Source of the DNA: Peristeroidobacter agariperforans
GTDB taxonomy: Bacteria; Pseudomonadota; Gammaproteobacteria; Steroidobacterales; Steroidobacteraceae
NCBI RefSeq assembly: GCF_004138335.1
Contig: NZ_RYFW01000001.1
Location: 930,001 to 994,000, forward strand
DNA length: 64,000 nt
Direction of reading: 5' to 3'
A program made the translations under genes and the position numbers. Of this stretch, positions 46,896 through 57,402 are shown piece by piece; positions within the stretch are counted from its first letter, which is position 1, and each line of letters opens with the position of its first letter. A model generated the notes under the pieces. That model did not search any database and was not told the DNA's origin. It saw only the letters and a list, made by a program, of their open reading frames with translations.

Positions 46896-47136
46896 GAGCG
46901 CTCTTGATGCGGCGGTCGTTCGGGATCGCCCGTTTCAGAGTGCGCTTGATGCGGCGGTGGCTCGGCAGCGTCAGGGCCGAGGGTGTCCTCCCGGCAGCTT
47001 CGAAAAGCATGGACCTTTCGTAGCAGCGCTACGGGGACGTACAAGCAGGGCGCCCGCGCTAGCGGGAGCGAAGCGTGCGCAGGCGGGTGCGCGGTGCCGG
47101 GAGAACACCCCCGGCCCTGGCGCTGCCGAACCACCG
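46896..47136. repeat. Repeat-rich gap between ybaL and agt
   Basis: The 260 bp gap between two convergent genes has a direct repeat of about 29 bp (46896-46924 and 46938-46966). It also has a long inverted repeat with 42 bp arms at 46955-46996 and 47095-47136, matching at 38 of 42 positions around a 98 bp centre with small hairpins (e.g. cgtagc..gctacg). It could be a bidirectional terminator, a degenerate mobile element or a structured RNA. No open frame looks real. Confidence 0.7.
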
Positions 47137-47155
47137 ACGCCCTCTTCTCCTACCG

Positions 47156-48193
47156 CTACGCCGAATCGAGCGCCGACTCAACAACGCCCGCAGTTGCCGT
47201 TCTCGGCGCGAGATGAGAAAGAAACTGCCGCGTTGCTGTTTCCCACGTGTTCGCCAGCGCATAGGCGCGACACTGGTTCGGGTCGAGCTTGAGTGCGGCT
47301 AAGACAGCAGCGCGGAGATCTTCGTTGAGTTCGCCAGTGACGCCTTGATTCACGACGTCGATGGGGCCAGTGACGGCATAAGCAGCAACGGGAACGCCGC
47401 AAGCCATCGCCTCCAGCAAGACCAAACCAAACGTGTCGGTTCGGCTGGGGAATACAAACACATCCGCTGCAGCGACGTGCGCCGCGAGCTCTTCGCCGAA
47501 TTTGAAGCCGACGAATTTCGCGCTCCGATATCTCGCCTCGAGCTCGGCGCGTGCGGGGCCGTCGCCTACCACGACTTTGGTGCCGGGCAGGTCCAGCTTC
47601 AGGAACGCTTCGATGTTCTTCTCGATGGCGACTCGGCCCACATACATCGCGATAGGCCGGGGGAAATCGAGGAAACTCTTGGAGCGCGGCTTGAATAAAG
47701 AAACATCCACGCCTCGCGTCCAGCGCACGATGTTCCTGAACCCGCGTGACTCGAGCAGACGCTGCATGGCCGGTGTGGCGACCATCGTGCGTGCAGCCGC
47801 CGAATGGAAGCGTCGCAAATGTGCATAACTCACAGCGAGTGGAATTGGTACTCGCGCGCGAACGTACTCGGGAAACTGCGTGTGATACGACGTGGTGAAC
47901 GGAAACCGTCGACGCAAGCACCACTTTCGAGCGGCAGCGCCTAACGTTCCTTCCGTGGCGATGTGAATTGCGTCCGGGCCAAATTCCTCGAGCAACTCAG
48001 ATACACGACCGTAAGGCAGCCAAGCCAGCCGGATTTCCGGATACGTCGGACACGGAAATGTTTTGAACTGATTCGGCTCGACGATGTGCACATCATGACC
48101 GAGCGCGCGCAAGCCGTCGGCGGTCGTGCTCAGCGTTTTGACGACACCATTCGTTTGCGGCCGCCACGCATCGGTAACGATCGCTATCTTCAC
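47156..48193 (-). CDS. agt: GT4 glycosyltransferase, Agt-like (glycolipid synthesis)
   Basis: The 345 aa product is a GT4 family glycosyltransferase. It opens MKIAIVTDAWRPQTNGVVKT, has FTTSYHTQFPEYVRARVP, and its nucleotide-sugar region has VGRVAIEKN and DTFGLVLLEAMACGVPVAA. This pattern matches the Agt proteins that glycosylate diacylglycerol to make glycolipids during phosphate starvation. The GTG start overlaps the preceding stop codon by 4 bp, so it is coupled to the PlcP-like gene. The donor sugar cannot be told from sequence. Confidence 0.85.
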   Translation of the reverse strand: MKIAIVTDAWRPQTNGVVKTLSTTADGLRALGHDVHIVEPNQFKTFPCPTYPEIRLAWLPYGRVSELLEEFGPDAIHIATEGTLGAAARKWCLRRRFPFTTSYHTQFPEYVRARVPIPLAVSYAHLRRFHSAAARTMVATPAMQRLLESRGFRNIVRWTRGVDVSLFKPRSKSFLDFPRPIAMYVGRVAIEKNIEAFLKLDLPGTKVVVGDGPARAELEARYRSAKFVGFKFGEELAAHVAAADVFVFPSRTDTFGLVLLEAMACGVPVAAYAVTGPIDVVNQGVTGELNEDLRAAVLAALKLDPNQCRAYALANTWETATRQFLSHLAPRTATAGVVESALDSA

Positions 48194-49005
48194 GCGGCCT
48201 GTCCGATAGGCAACGTCGCGACCATCCCGGTGTGCGCCACGACCTGCTTCTGCTCCGTCCAGCGCAGCAGGGACATGCGCCCTTCGTCGTCTTCGGTCAG
48301 CACCGTGCAGCTCTCGACCCAGTCGCCGTCGTTGCAGTAAGTGATGCCGTCGATCTCGGTGATCTCGGCGCGGTGGATGTGGCCGCAGACGATGCCGTCG
48401 AGATTGCGGCGCTTCGCTTCGTCGGCCAGAGCGCGCTCGAAGTTGGCGATGTACTTCACCGCGTTCTTCACCTTGTGTTTCAAGAACGCAGCGATCGACC
48501 AGTACGGGGCGCCAAACGCGCGCCGGAAGAAATTCACATAGCGGTTCAGCTTGAGAATGAAGGCGTAAGCGCGATTGCCCAGCGCTTCGAGCAGCGGGCT
48601 GGCTTTGATGACGCTGTCGAATTCATCGCCGTGCAAGACCAGGAACTTGCGACCGTCGGCGTTCTCGTGGACGAACTCGCGATGGATCTCGACATTGCCG
48701 AACACCATGCCGCAGTACTCGCGGAACACGCTGTCGTGATTGCCCGGGATGTAGATGACGCGCGTGCCGGCCTTGGCCTTGCCAAGAATGGTCCGGATGA
48801 CGTTGTTGTGTTGCTGCGGCCAGAAGAACGAGCGCTTCAGGCTCCACAGGTCGATGATGTCGCCGACCAGGTAGAGCGTGTCGCACTCGACCGAGTGCAG
48901 GAAGTCCAGCAGGTAATCCGCGCTACAGCCGCGGAAGCCCAGGTGGATGTCCGAAATGAACACGCTACGGAAGCGGAAGACCGGTTTGCTCGGAGTCGGG
49001 CTCAT
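48190..49005 (-). CDS. plcP: PlcP-like metallophosphoesterase
   Basis: This 271 aa calcineurin-type metallophosphoesterase has SDIHLG, GDIIDLW, GNHD, HGDEFD and GHIH motifs. It is similar to UDP-2,3-diacylglucosamine hydrolase (COG2908) and would usually be annotated so. However, RGCSADYLLDFL, LKRSFFWPQQHN and CNDGDWVESCT, together with its pairing with an Agt-like gene, fit PlcP. PlcP removes phosphate headgroups from phospholipids to give diacylglycerol under phosphate limitation. A strong AGGAGGTG ribosome-binding site precedes it, and two Pho-box-like sites lie upstream. An LpxH-like role is the alternative. Confidence 0.8.
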   Translation of the reverse strand: MSPTPSKPVFRFRSVFISDIHLGFRGCSADYLLDFLHSVECDTLYLVGDIIDLWSLKRSFFWPQQHNNVIRTILGKAKAGTRVIYIPGNHDSVFREYCGMVFGNVEIHREFVHENADGRKFLVLHGDEFDSVIKASPLLEALGNRAYAFILKLNRYVNFFRRAFGAPYWSIAAFLKHKVKNAVKYIANFERALADEAKRRNLDGIVCGHIHRAEITEIDGITYCNDGDWVESCTVLTEDDEGRMSLLRWTEQKQVVAHTGMVATLPIGQAA

Positions 49006-49057
49006 GGTTCACCTCCTGCGACGAGGCTTTGCAGTGCGCGCAGACTCGGCCCGCAAC

Positions 49058-49075
49058 GTGACCGGTAAATGACAG
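49058..49075 (-). promoter_or_regulatory. Pho-box-like site upstream of plcP
   Basis: On the minus strand the sequence CTGTCATTTACCGGTCAC has two 7 bp half-sites separated by 4 bp. It matches the PhoB consensus (CTGTCAT-N4-CTGTCAY) at 13 of 14 half-site positions. It lies 53 bp upstream of the plcP start, correctly oriented. If functional, the operon is induced by phosphate starvation. Confidence 0.68.
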
Positions 49076-49113
49076 CGGCGGGAAGATTGTTTTACGGTTC
49101 AGCGGGTTGGGTG

Positions 49114-49131
49114 AAGAAAACTCCATGACAG
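49114..49131 (-). promoter_or_regulatory. Second, weaker Pho-box-like site
   Basis: On the minus strand the sequence CTGTCATGGAGTTTTCTT has a perfect first half-site and a poor second one. It lies 56 bp upstream of the first site, about five turns of the helix. A further CTGTCAT occurs in the opposite orientation at 49140-49146, forming a 7 bp inverted pair with this half-site. Confidence 0.45.
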
Positions 49132-49512
49132 TGCAGCAGCTGTCATAACGAAGCCGACGGCTCTGGCCCGCAGGTCCCAGTAGCTCGCGCCAGCAGCAGG
49201 TTCTGTTTTAAGGCGCCGCTCGCTCCGGAGATGCACCTCAAGGTTGAACCGTGCCGTAATTGTGCTTGATTTTCCCACTTTCATGGCCATCGGCCCTAGC
49301 CATGCCCCCGAAGGCTTCTCCCTCAGCCTCGGAGCGGCCGATGTCCCGAGCTGATAGCGTCAAGGGTGAAGTATCGGCCGATAAGTGGAGTTGCTACGCC
49401 GGAATGTCGCCAGATTGCCCAGCCTTGTGGAAGCTATGCGCTGTTACGGAATCTTCATTCATGTCCGGCCCGCGTCCGCTATCCTGCGGAACCCTCCACA
49501 TCACGGTTTCCC

Positions 49513-49974
49513 ATGATCGGCCTGCTCCAGCGCGTAACCCACGCCGAAGTTCGTGTGGCCGATCGGCAAGTCGGCGCCATCGAGACGGGATTGTTGGTGT
49601 TGGTGGGCGTGGAGCGCGGCGATAGCGAGTCGCAGGCCGACCGGTTGCTGGAACGGCTGTGCACCTACCGCGTTTTTCCAGACAGCGAAGGCCGCATGAA
49701 TCGCAGCCTGCAGGACATTGGCGGACAGCTGTTGCTGGTCTCGCAGTTCACACTGGCGGCGGACACTCGCAGCGGCACTCGTCCGGGATTCAGTCCGGCC
49801 GCCGCGCCCGAGGAAGGGCGGCGGTTGTTCGATTACCTGGTCGGGCGGGCACGCGCGCGCTTGGGCGCGGTCCAAAGTGGAGAGTTTGGCGCCAACATGC
49901 AGGTCAGCCTGACGAATGACGGTCCGGTGACGTTCTGGCTGCAGGCGCCGCCGGAAGGACCGGGCAAGGGCTAG
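49513..49974 (+). CDS. dtd: D-aminoacyl-tRNA deacylase
   Basis: Dtd hydrolyses D-aminoacyl-tRNAs and glycyl-tRNA(Ala) to keep translation accurate. The 153 aa product, from the ATG at 49513, begins [15 protein letters not shown]. It has [21 protein letters not shown] and the C-terminal NDGPVTFWL with the cross-subunit Gly-Pro motif. Full length. It lies 78 bp upstream of tatA. Confidence 0.95.
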   Translation: MIGLLQRVTHAEVRVADRQVGAIETGLLVLVGVERGDSESQADRLLERLCTYRVFPDSEGRMNRSLQDIGGQLLLVSQFTLAADTRSGTRPGFSPAAAPEEGRRLFDYLVGRARARLGAVQSGEFGANMQVSLTNDGPVTFWLQAPPEGPGKG

Positions 49975-50052
49975 AGTTTTCCACGGCCGCCGACACCCAA
50001 TCGACAGATGGGTGGCGTATGATCCGGCGGCTTTGCGAAGCGGGAGAGTCGA

Positions 50053-50283
50053 ATGGGCATCGGTTTCAAAGAACTTCTGATCATCCTCGCCATTGCGCTG
50101 CTGATCTTCGGCGCCAAGCGGCTGCGGACGATCGGCTCGGATCTGGGTGGCGCCGTCAAAGGCTTCCGGAAAGCCATGGACAGCGAGGACGAGAAGGAGA
50201 CTCAGCAGCTCAATTCCCCTCAGAAGGACGCTGACTTCAATTCAACGTCCGAGAAGTCGGGCAGCAAGAGCTCCAACGCTTGA
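50053..50283 (+). CDS. tatA: Twin-arginine translocase subunit TatA
   Basis: TatA forms the protein-conducting assembly of the Tat pathway, which exports folded proteins. The 76 aa product begins [42 protein letters not shown]: a short periplasmic N-terminus, one membrane helix, the FGAKRL hinge, an amphipathic helix with the FR motif and an acidic, Ser/Asn-rich tail. tatB begins 20 bp downstream. Confidence 0.95.
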   Translation: MGIGFKELLIILAIALLIFGAKRLRTIGSDLGGAVKGFRKAMDSEDEKETQQLNSPQKDADFNSTSEKSGSKSSNA

Positions 50284-50303
50284 TGCTCTGACCCGGGCGC
50301 GCG

Positions 50304-50732
50304 ATGTTCGAAGTCGGATTCACCGAGATCGTCCTGATCCTGGGCCTGGCGCTGCTGGTGCTGGGACCGGAAAAGTTACCTGGCCTGGCCGAGAAGGTCG
50401 GCCGCTGGACCGGCCGTGCCCGCGCCATGGCGCGTCAGTTACGAACGCAGCTGGAACAGGAAGTCTCGTTGGACGAGATGACCAAGTCCCGTCCCATGCA
50501 GTCGCCGCCGCCAGCATCGCCTCCACCTTCGACCGATACCGCCGCTGCGCCGGCTCAACCTCCCTACGCCGAGACCACGGCCGGTGCGGAGGCAGTCGCG
50601 CCGAGCGAGCCACAACCCGCCAGCGATAAACCTCACAATGCTTCGGGACTGGATCTGCAAACCATGGTTTCTGGCATGGAGCCGCCGCCACAATCGGCTG
50701 CCGAGACGCCCGCGACAAAAGCTGTGCAATGA
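50304..50732 (+). CDS. tatB: Twin-arginine translocase subunit TatB
   Basis: TatB works with TatC as the receptor for twin-arginine signal peptides. The 142 aa product begins MFEVGFTEIVLILGLALLVLGPEKLPGLAEKVG, typical of TatB with its conserved Glu8 and GPEKLP hinge. A Pro/Ala-rich tail follows. Its stop overlaps the tatC start by 4 bp. Confidence 0.94.
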   Translation: MFEVGFTEIVLILGLALLVLGPEKLPGLAEKVGRWTGRARAMARQLRTQLEQEVSLDEMTKSRPMQSPPPASPPPSTDTAAAPAQPPYAETTAGAEAVAPSEPQPASDKPHNASGLDLQTMVSGMEPPPQSAAETPATKAVQ

Positions 50733-51508
50733 GCTCGCGCATGAGTGCTGACGAGCGTGAACAATTAGCCGAAGGCACGCTGATCTCGCACCTGGTCGAA
50801 TTACGCGACCGGTTGCTGCGTGCGGTGATCTGCATCGGCATCGTTTTCATCCCGTGTGCGATCTACTCGAACCAGCTGTTCACGCTGGTGGCGACGCCGC
50901 TGATTCAAAAGATGCCGGCCGGCACGTCGATGATCGCAACCAGCCTGGTCTCGCCGTTTCTCGCGCCGCTGAAACTGGGCCTGTTCGTTGCGCTCTTCAT
51001 CTCGATGCCGTACGTGCTGTATCAGGCCTGGGCCTTCGTTGCGCCCGGCCTCTACAAGCACGAGAAGCGCTTTGCCGTGCCGCTGGTGGTCTCGAGCATC
51101 GTGCTGTTCTATGCCGGCGTGGCCTTCGCCTACTTCGTCGTGTTCCCGCTGATGTTTGCATTCTTCACCACCAGCGCGCCGGCCGGCGTGCAGATGATGA
51201 CGGACATGCAGAACTATCTGGATTTCGTGCTGCTGCTGTTCTTTGCGTTCGGCATCGCGTTCGAAATTCCGGTCGCGACCGTGCTGCTCGCCTCGACCGG
51301 CATGGTCAGCGTCGACACGATGGGCAAGAACCGCGGCTACGTGTTGCTGGGAATTTTCGTCGTCGCCGCGTTCCTGACACCGCCGGATGCGATCTCGCAG
51401 ACCATGATGGCGGGGCCGATGTACCTGCTGTACGAGATCGGCATCCTGCTGTCGCGCTTCCTGTTGAAGAAGCGGGCCGAGAGCAAGCCGAGCGACGACG
51501 AGACCTGA
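50729..51508 (+). CDS. tatC: Twin-arginine translocase subunit TatC
   Basis: TatC is the polytopic signal-peptide receptor. The 259 aa product has six membrane helices. Conserved features include SHLVELRDRLLRAV near residue 20, PFLAPLKLGLFVALFISMPYVLYQAWAFVAPGLYKHEKR and FGIAFEIPVATVLL. It ends the tatABC operon; a GC-rich hairpin lies 33 bp downstream. Confidence 0.97.
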   Translation: MSSRMSADEREQLAEGTLISHLVELRDRLLRAVICIGIVFIPCAIYSNQLFTLVATPLIQKMPAGTSMIATSLVSPFLAPLKLGLFVALFISMPYVLYQAWAFVAPGLYKHEKRFAVPLVVSSIVLFYAGVAFAYFVVFPLMFAFFTTSAPAGVQMMTDMQNYLDFVLLLFFAFGIAFEIPVATVLLASTGMVSVDTMGKNRGYVLLGIFVVAAFLTPPDAISQTMMAGPMYLLYEIGILLSRFLLKKRAESKPSDDET

Positions 51509-51541
51509 ACGTCTCGGTATACATCGAAAGCTTTTGAGCTC

Positions 51542-51573
51542 CGCGCCGCGACCCAAGCTTGCCCCGCGGCGCG
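51542..51573 (+). terminator. Possible terminator hairpin after tatC
   Basis: A perfect 9 bp GC stem (cgcgccgcg / cgcggcgcg) with a 14 nt loop lies 33 bp after the tatC stop. It is followed by CTCTT rather than a T-run, so termination would be weak or Rho-assisted. A smaller 6 bp hairpin (ccatga / tcatgg) follows at 51595-51612. Confidence 0.45.
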
Positions 51574-51673
51574 CTCTTCGGTGAGACTGCGCCTCCATGA
51601 TTTCTGTCATGGTTGCCATCCATAACAACAGCAGCGCCGCGCCCGCGAGCTGCCGCAGGGAGATCCTTCCCGT

Positions 51674-53152
51674 ATGAATCAAAGCATCGAACGCGATTCC
51701 ACCCATGGGCCGCAGGTGTTCGGTCATCCCCGTGGCCTGATGACCCTGTTCGCCACCGAAGCGTTCGAGCGCTTTACCTACTACGGCATGCGGGCCATCT
51801 TGATCCTGTTCATGACCGCGGCCATCGCCGATGGCGGGCTCGGCCTGGACGATCGCACCGCCAGCGCGATTTACGGCTTGTACATTTCCGGCACGTATTT
51901 GCTGTCCTTGCTGGGTGGCTGGATCGCCGACCGTCTGATCGGTCAACAGCGCGCGGTGTTCTGGGGCGGCGTGATGATCATGCTCGGCAACGGCTGCCTC
52001 GCCACCGGCAACACGCAGCTGTTCTTCATCGGCCTGATGGTGATCGTGCTCGGCGTCGGCCTGCTCAAGCCCAATATCAGCGCCATCGTCGCGCAGCTCT
52101 ATCCCGAGGGCGGCTCGCGACGCGATGCCGGCTTCTCCATTTTTTACATGGGCATCAACGTCGGCGCGACGCTGGGCTCGCTGCTGGTCCCGATGGCCGC
52201 CGAGGCCTTCGGCTGGAATGCCGGTTTCGCACTGCCGGCGATCGGCATGTTGATCGGCCTGGTGCAGTTCCAGGTCACCAAACATTACCTGGGCACCTCC
52301 GGTGTGGTGCCGATGGGCGAGCCCGCCAGCTGGACTCCCATCGTCGGTTTCATGGTGGTGCTCGTCGCCGTGATGGCAGCGGTGCTGCTCGGCATGCTGC
52401 AGCTCGATCCACTCGCTGTTTCGAAGGCGCTCAACTGGGCCTTGGTGGCGCTGGCCGCCGGCTTCTTCGGTTACCTGCTGTTCGCCGCCGGCCTGCAGCT
52501 CGACGAGCGCAAGCGCGTGGTCGCGATGATCGCGCTGTTCATCGCCTGTGCCATGTTCTGGGCGGGCTTCGAGCAGGCCGGCGCATCGTTCAACCTGTTC
52601 GCCGAGCGTCACACCGATCGCATGATGTTCGGCTGGGAATTGCCGGCCGGCACGCTGCAAGCAGTGAACCCGGCTTTCATCATTATTTTCGCGCCGGTGT
52701 TCGCGGCGATCTGGGTGAACCTGGGTCGACGCAATCTCGATCCGTCGGCGCCCGCGAAATTCGCCATCGGTCTGATGCTGATGGGCTTCGGCTTCCTGGT
52801 GATGTTTCTCGCTGCGCGCTACGTCGTCGCAGGCGAGAAGGTGCTGCCGACCTGGCTCATGCTCACGTACCTGCTGCATACATTCGGCGAGTTATGTCTG
52901 AGCCCGGTGGGCCTGAGCTCGATGACCAAGCTCGCGCCGCCGCGCTTCGTCGGCCAGGTCATGGGCTTGTGGTTTCTCGCCACCGCGCTCGGCAACAACC
53001 TCGCCGGTCAGTTCGCCGGCGAGATCGATCCGAACGATCTGCCCAGCATGCCCGGGCAATTCCTGTATCTGTTCTGGTGGGGCTTCATTGCCGGCGTGGT
53101 GTTGCTGGTGCTGACCCCGTTCATCCGCAAGATGATGGCGGGTGTGAAGTAA
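51674..53152 (+). CDS. POT family proton-dependent oligopeptide transporter
   Basis: POT transporters import di- and tripeptides with protons. The 492 aa product has about 14 membrane helices. It carries the POT signature ExxERFxYYG (EAFERFTYYG near residue 29), GGWIADRLIGQQRAVFWGG and the PTR2 motif FSIFYMGINVGATLGSLL. C-terminal FGELCLSPVGLSSMTKLAP is also conserved. It precedes a periplasmic peptidase and an OPT transporter in one direction, suggesting a peptide-use cluster. Confidence 0.95.
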   Translation: MNQSIERDSTHGPQVFGHPRGLMTLFATEAFERFTYYGMRAILILFMTAAIADGGLGLDDRTASAIYGLYISGTYLLSLLGGWIADRLIGQQRAVFWGGVMIMLGNGCLATGNTQLFFIGLMVIVLGVGLLKPNISAIVAQLYPEGGSRRDAGFSIFYMGINVGATLGSLLVPMAAEAFGWNAGFALPAIGMLIGLVQFQVTKHYLGTSGVVPMGEPASWTPIVGFMVVLVAVMAAVLLGMLQLDPLAVSKALNWALVALAAGFFGYLLFAAGLQLDERKRVVAMIALFIACAMFWAGFEQAGASFNLFAERHTDRMMFGWELPAGTLQAVNPAFIIIFAPVFAAIWVNLGRRNLDPSAPAKFAIGLMLMGFGFLVMFLAARYVVAGEKVLPTWLMLTYLLHTFGELCLSPVGLSSMTKLAPPRFVGQVMGLWFLATALGNNLAGQFAGEIDPNDLPSMPGQFLYLFWWGFIAGVVLLVLTPFIRKMMAGVK

Positions 53153-53170
53153 CTCCGTCGGAGAACAGCC

Positions 53171-54988
<1,818 letters not shown>

Positions 54989-54992
54989 TCCC

Positions 54993-56939
54993 ATGAATAC
55001 ACCCGCGACTCAAAGCCCGCCGCAGCTGACACCGCGCGCGATCATTCTGTCGGTCGTGCTCGCGATGATTCTCGCGGCGGCGAACACTTATCTTGGTCTG
55101 TTTGCGGGTCTGACGATCGCCACCGCCATCCCGGCCGCTGTCGTCTCGATGGCTGTGCTACGCCTGCTGGGCGGCGGTCACATTCTGGAGAACAACATCG
55201 TGCAGACCGGCGCGTCTGCCGGCTCATCGATCGCCGCTGGTGTGATCTTCACGGTGCCCGCGTTGGTAATCCTCGGGCATTGGACCGATTTCCAGTACTG
55301 GTGGGTGCTGACGATCGCGGGTCTGGGCGGCATCCTCGGCGTGTTGTTCTCGGTGCCGTTGCGTCGTTCGCTGATCGTCGATCAACAGCTGGCATTTCCC
55401 GAAGGCAAAGCCGCGGCTGAAGTGCTCAAGGCCGGTGAGAATCCCGCCAGCGGTATTCGCGTGCTCGCAGCTGCTTCTGGACTGGGCGGCCTCGGCAAGC
55501 TCATCGCGGCGAGCGGTCTGCGCCTGGTGCCCGACTCAGCTGCGTTCGGCGGCTTCATCGGCAAGGGCATCGCGTACATGGGAACGAACCTGTCGCCGGC
55601 GCTGCTCGGGGTAGGCTACATCGTCGGTCTGAACATCGGCATCGTTGTGGTGGCCGGCAGCATTCTCTCCTGGAACATCGCCATCCCGATCTACAGCACC
55701 TATTTTCTCGACGGCAATCCCGAGCTCGCGGCTCGTCTGGCCGGTGCGGGCGCTGAAGACGCGGCCGGCGCCATCTGGAGCGCGCAGATCCGATACCTCG
55801 GCGTCGGGGCGATGTTGATCGGTGGTATCTGGACGCTGATCTCGCTGCGCAAGTCGCTCATGTCCGGCATTCGCAGCGGTCTCGAAGCGGCACGCGCCGG
55901 CGCCTCGAAAGTGGTCGCCGAAACGGAGAAGGATCTGCCGATGAAGGCCGTGCTGATCGGCTTAGTCGTGTTCACCCTGCCGCTGGCGGGGCTGTATCAC
56001 GCGATCGTGCAGAACTTCGCGGTATCGATCCCCATGACCCTCATCATGATCGTCGCCGGCTTCCTGTTCAGCTCGGTGTCGGCGTACATGGCCGGTCTGG
56101 TGGGCTCGTCGAACAATCCGGTCTCGGGCATCACGATCGGCACGATTCTGTTTGCGTCGCTGGTGCTGGCGGCTCTCATGGGCAGTAATGCTCCACTCGG
56201 CCCTGTCGCTGCGATCGTGATCGGCGCGGTGGTCTGTTGTGCGGCAGCCGTCGCCGGCGACAACCTGCAGGATCTGAAGGCCGGCTACATGATCGGTGCG
56301 ACGCCGTGGCGACAGCAAGTGATGCTCGCGATCGGCGCAGCGTCCTGCGCGGTGGTGATGGCGCCGGTGTTGAACCTGCTTGCGAAGGCGTATGGCATCG
56401 GCGTCCCCACGCCGGATCATCCGAATCCGCTGCTGGCGCCGCAGGCAACGCTGATGGCCTCAGTAGCGAAAGGTTTGTTTGGCGGCGAGCTGCCATGGGA
56501 CTTGATCTGGATCGGAGTGGCGATCGGTGCCGCCATCATCATTTGCGATGAAGTCCTGAAGAAGCGCGGCGCCAACTTCCGCACGCCGGTGCTCGCAGCG
56601 GCTGTCGGTATTTATTTGCCATTGGACCTGACGGTGCCCATCTTCCTTGGCGGCTTGCTGGCCCATCTGGTCGAGCGAGCCTCGGGAGTTCACAACGATC
56701 CCGACGCCGCCGAGCGCATTCATCGCAAGGGTGTGTTGTTCTCCGCCGGCTTGATCACCGGCGAGGCGCTGCTCGGCATCGTGATCGCCATTCCCATCGT
56801 GTACAGCGGGCGTGCGGATGTGCTGGCGTTGCCGGAGTTCCTGCACTTCGGCGAGCTGGTGGGCCTGGCGATCTTCGCCGTGATCGGTTGGATCCTGTAT
56901 CGGGTCGCGGTGAAGGGCGCGCTTACTTCTTCATCGTGA
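54993..56939 (+). CDS. OPT family oligopeptide transporter
   Basis: From the ATG at 54993 the product is 648 aa with about 14-16 membrane helices. It has the OPT features ANTYLGLFAGLTIATAIPAAV, GGHILENNIVQTGASAGSSIAAGVIF and MAGLVGSSNNPVSGITIGT. Bacterial OPT proteins transport oligopeptides or metal chelates. It lies 4 bp after the peptidase gene, likely the third gene of the operon, and its end overlaps the convergent gene by 17 bp. Confidence 0.93.
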   Translation: MNTPATQSPPQLTPRAIILSVVLAMILAAANTYLGLFAGLTIATAIPAAVVSMAVLRLLGGGHILENNIVQTGASAGSSIAAGVIFTVPALVILGHWTDFQYWWVLTIAGLGGILGVLFSVPLRRSLIVDQQLAFPEGKAAAEVLKAGENPASGIRVLAAASGLGGLGKLIAASGLRLVPDSAAFGGFIGKGIAYMGTNLSPALLGVGYIVGLNIGIVVVAGSILSWNIAIPIYSTYFLDGNPELAARLAGAGAEDAAGAIWSAQIRYLGVGAMLIGGIWTLISLRKSLMSGIRSGLEAARAGASKVVAETEKDLPMKAVLIGLVVFTLPLAGLYHAIVQNFAVSIPMTLIMIVAGFLFSSVSAYMAGLVGSSNNPVSGITIGTILFASLVLAALMGSNAPLGPVAAIVIGAVVCCAAAVAGDNLQDLKAGYMIGATPWRQQVMLAIGAASCAVVMAPVLNLLAKAYGIGVPTPDHPNPLLAPQATLMASVAKGLFGGELPWDLIWIGVAIGAAIIICDEVLKKRGANFRTPVLAAAVGIYLPLDLTVPIFLGGLLAHLVERASGVHNDPDAAERIHRKGVLFSAGLITGEALLGIVIAIPIVYSGRADVLALPEFLHFGELVGLAIFAVIGWILYRVAVKGALTSSS

Positions 56940-57297
56940 TCACTTCGACGCGGCCGTTGTTGGCGATCATGCCCGAGGCCAGCCAGGAAGTGAGACTGAC
57001 GATGAGCGAGGCGCCCAGCGCGGTCCAGAAACTGTTGATGGCAAAGCCGCCGAGCAGCAGGGCCACCAGGCCGAGCATGCCGGCGTTGATGACCAGCAGG
57101 AACAGCCCCAGCGACAGCAGCGTCAACGGCAAGGTGAGGATCACGGCGATCGGCCGGACGATGGCGTTGACGATTCCGAGCAGCACCGCGGCCGCGAGCA
57201 ACGTCATCGGGCCGTCGAACTGCAGCCCGTCGAAGAGTTGAGTGGCCAGCCATAGTCCCAGGGCGACGATGGCGGCGCGAAAGATAAATCCGGTCAT
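56923..57297 (-). CDS. Phage-holin-like membrane protein (YvlD/4TM family)
   Basis: From the ATG at 57297 the product is 124 aa with four membrane helices. It contains ATQLFDGLQFDG and the conserved VNAIVRPIAVILTLPLTLLSLGLFLLVINA segment. This matches the phage_holin_4_2/YvlD family, which is widespread in bacteria and of unknown function; it is not evidence for a prophage. It is divergent from the MAPEG gene and overlaps the OPT gene end by 17 bp. Confidence 0.86.
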   Translation of the reverse strand: MTGFIFRAAIVALGLWLATQLFDGLQFDGPMTLLAAAVLLGIVNAIVRPIAVILTLPLTLLSLGLFLLVINAGMLGLVALLLGGFAINSFWTALGASLIVSLTSWLASGMIANNGRVEVITMKK

Positions 57298-57402
57298 GAT
57301 GCGATCCTCGTAACGTGACGGGTAAGCTACGGCCCACATCCGTCGCGCCAATGATACGTCCGATATGGAGCCGACCGACAAGTACGTCAATGAGGGAACG
57401 CA

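Larger units (their letters stand above)
49006..49512. other. Divergent intergenic region between plcP and dtd (507 bp)
   Basis: This is the longest gene-free stretch in the window. It holds the plcP ribosome-binding site, two Pho-box-like sites and, beyond about 49150, no convincing gene, repeat or RNA. A short frame at 49099-49290 (minus) overlaps one Pho-box-like site and I regard it as spurious. A short inverted pair (cggccgat / atcggccg) lies around 49340-49380. The dtd promoter must lie here but I could not identify it. Confidence 0.7.

Noticed and set aside
49099-49290. A 63-codon minus-strand frame in the plcP-dtd gap
   Set aside because: No ribosome-binding site of note, no family resemblance, and it covers a Pho-box-like site.
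51601-51618. CTGTCAT near the POT gene considered as another Pho box
   Set aside because: The second half-site does not match, and the CTGTCAT is part of a small local hairpin.
50801-52879. A 692-codon antisense frame over tatC and the POT gene
   Set aside because: Low-complexity His/Gln/Glu/Arg translation opposite two well-supported membrane-protein genes.
56923-57297. Holin-like protein considered as a prophage remnant
   Set aside because: The YvlD/phage_holin_4_2 family is a widespread chromosomal family, and no other phage gene is nearby.
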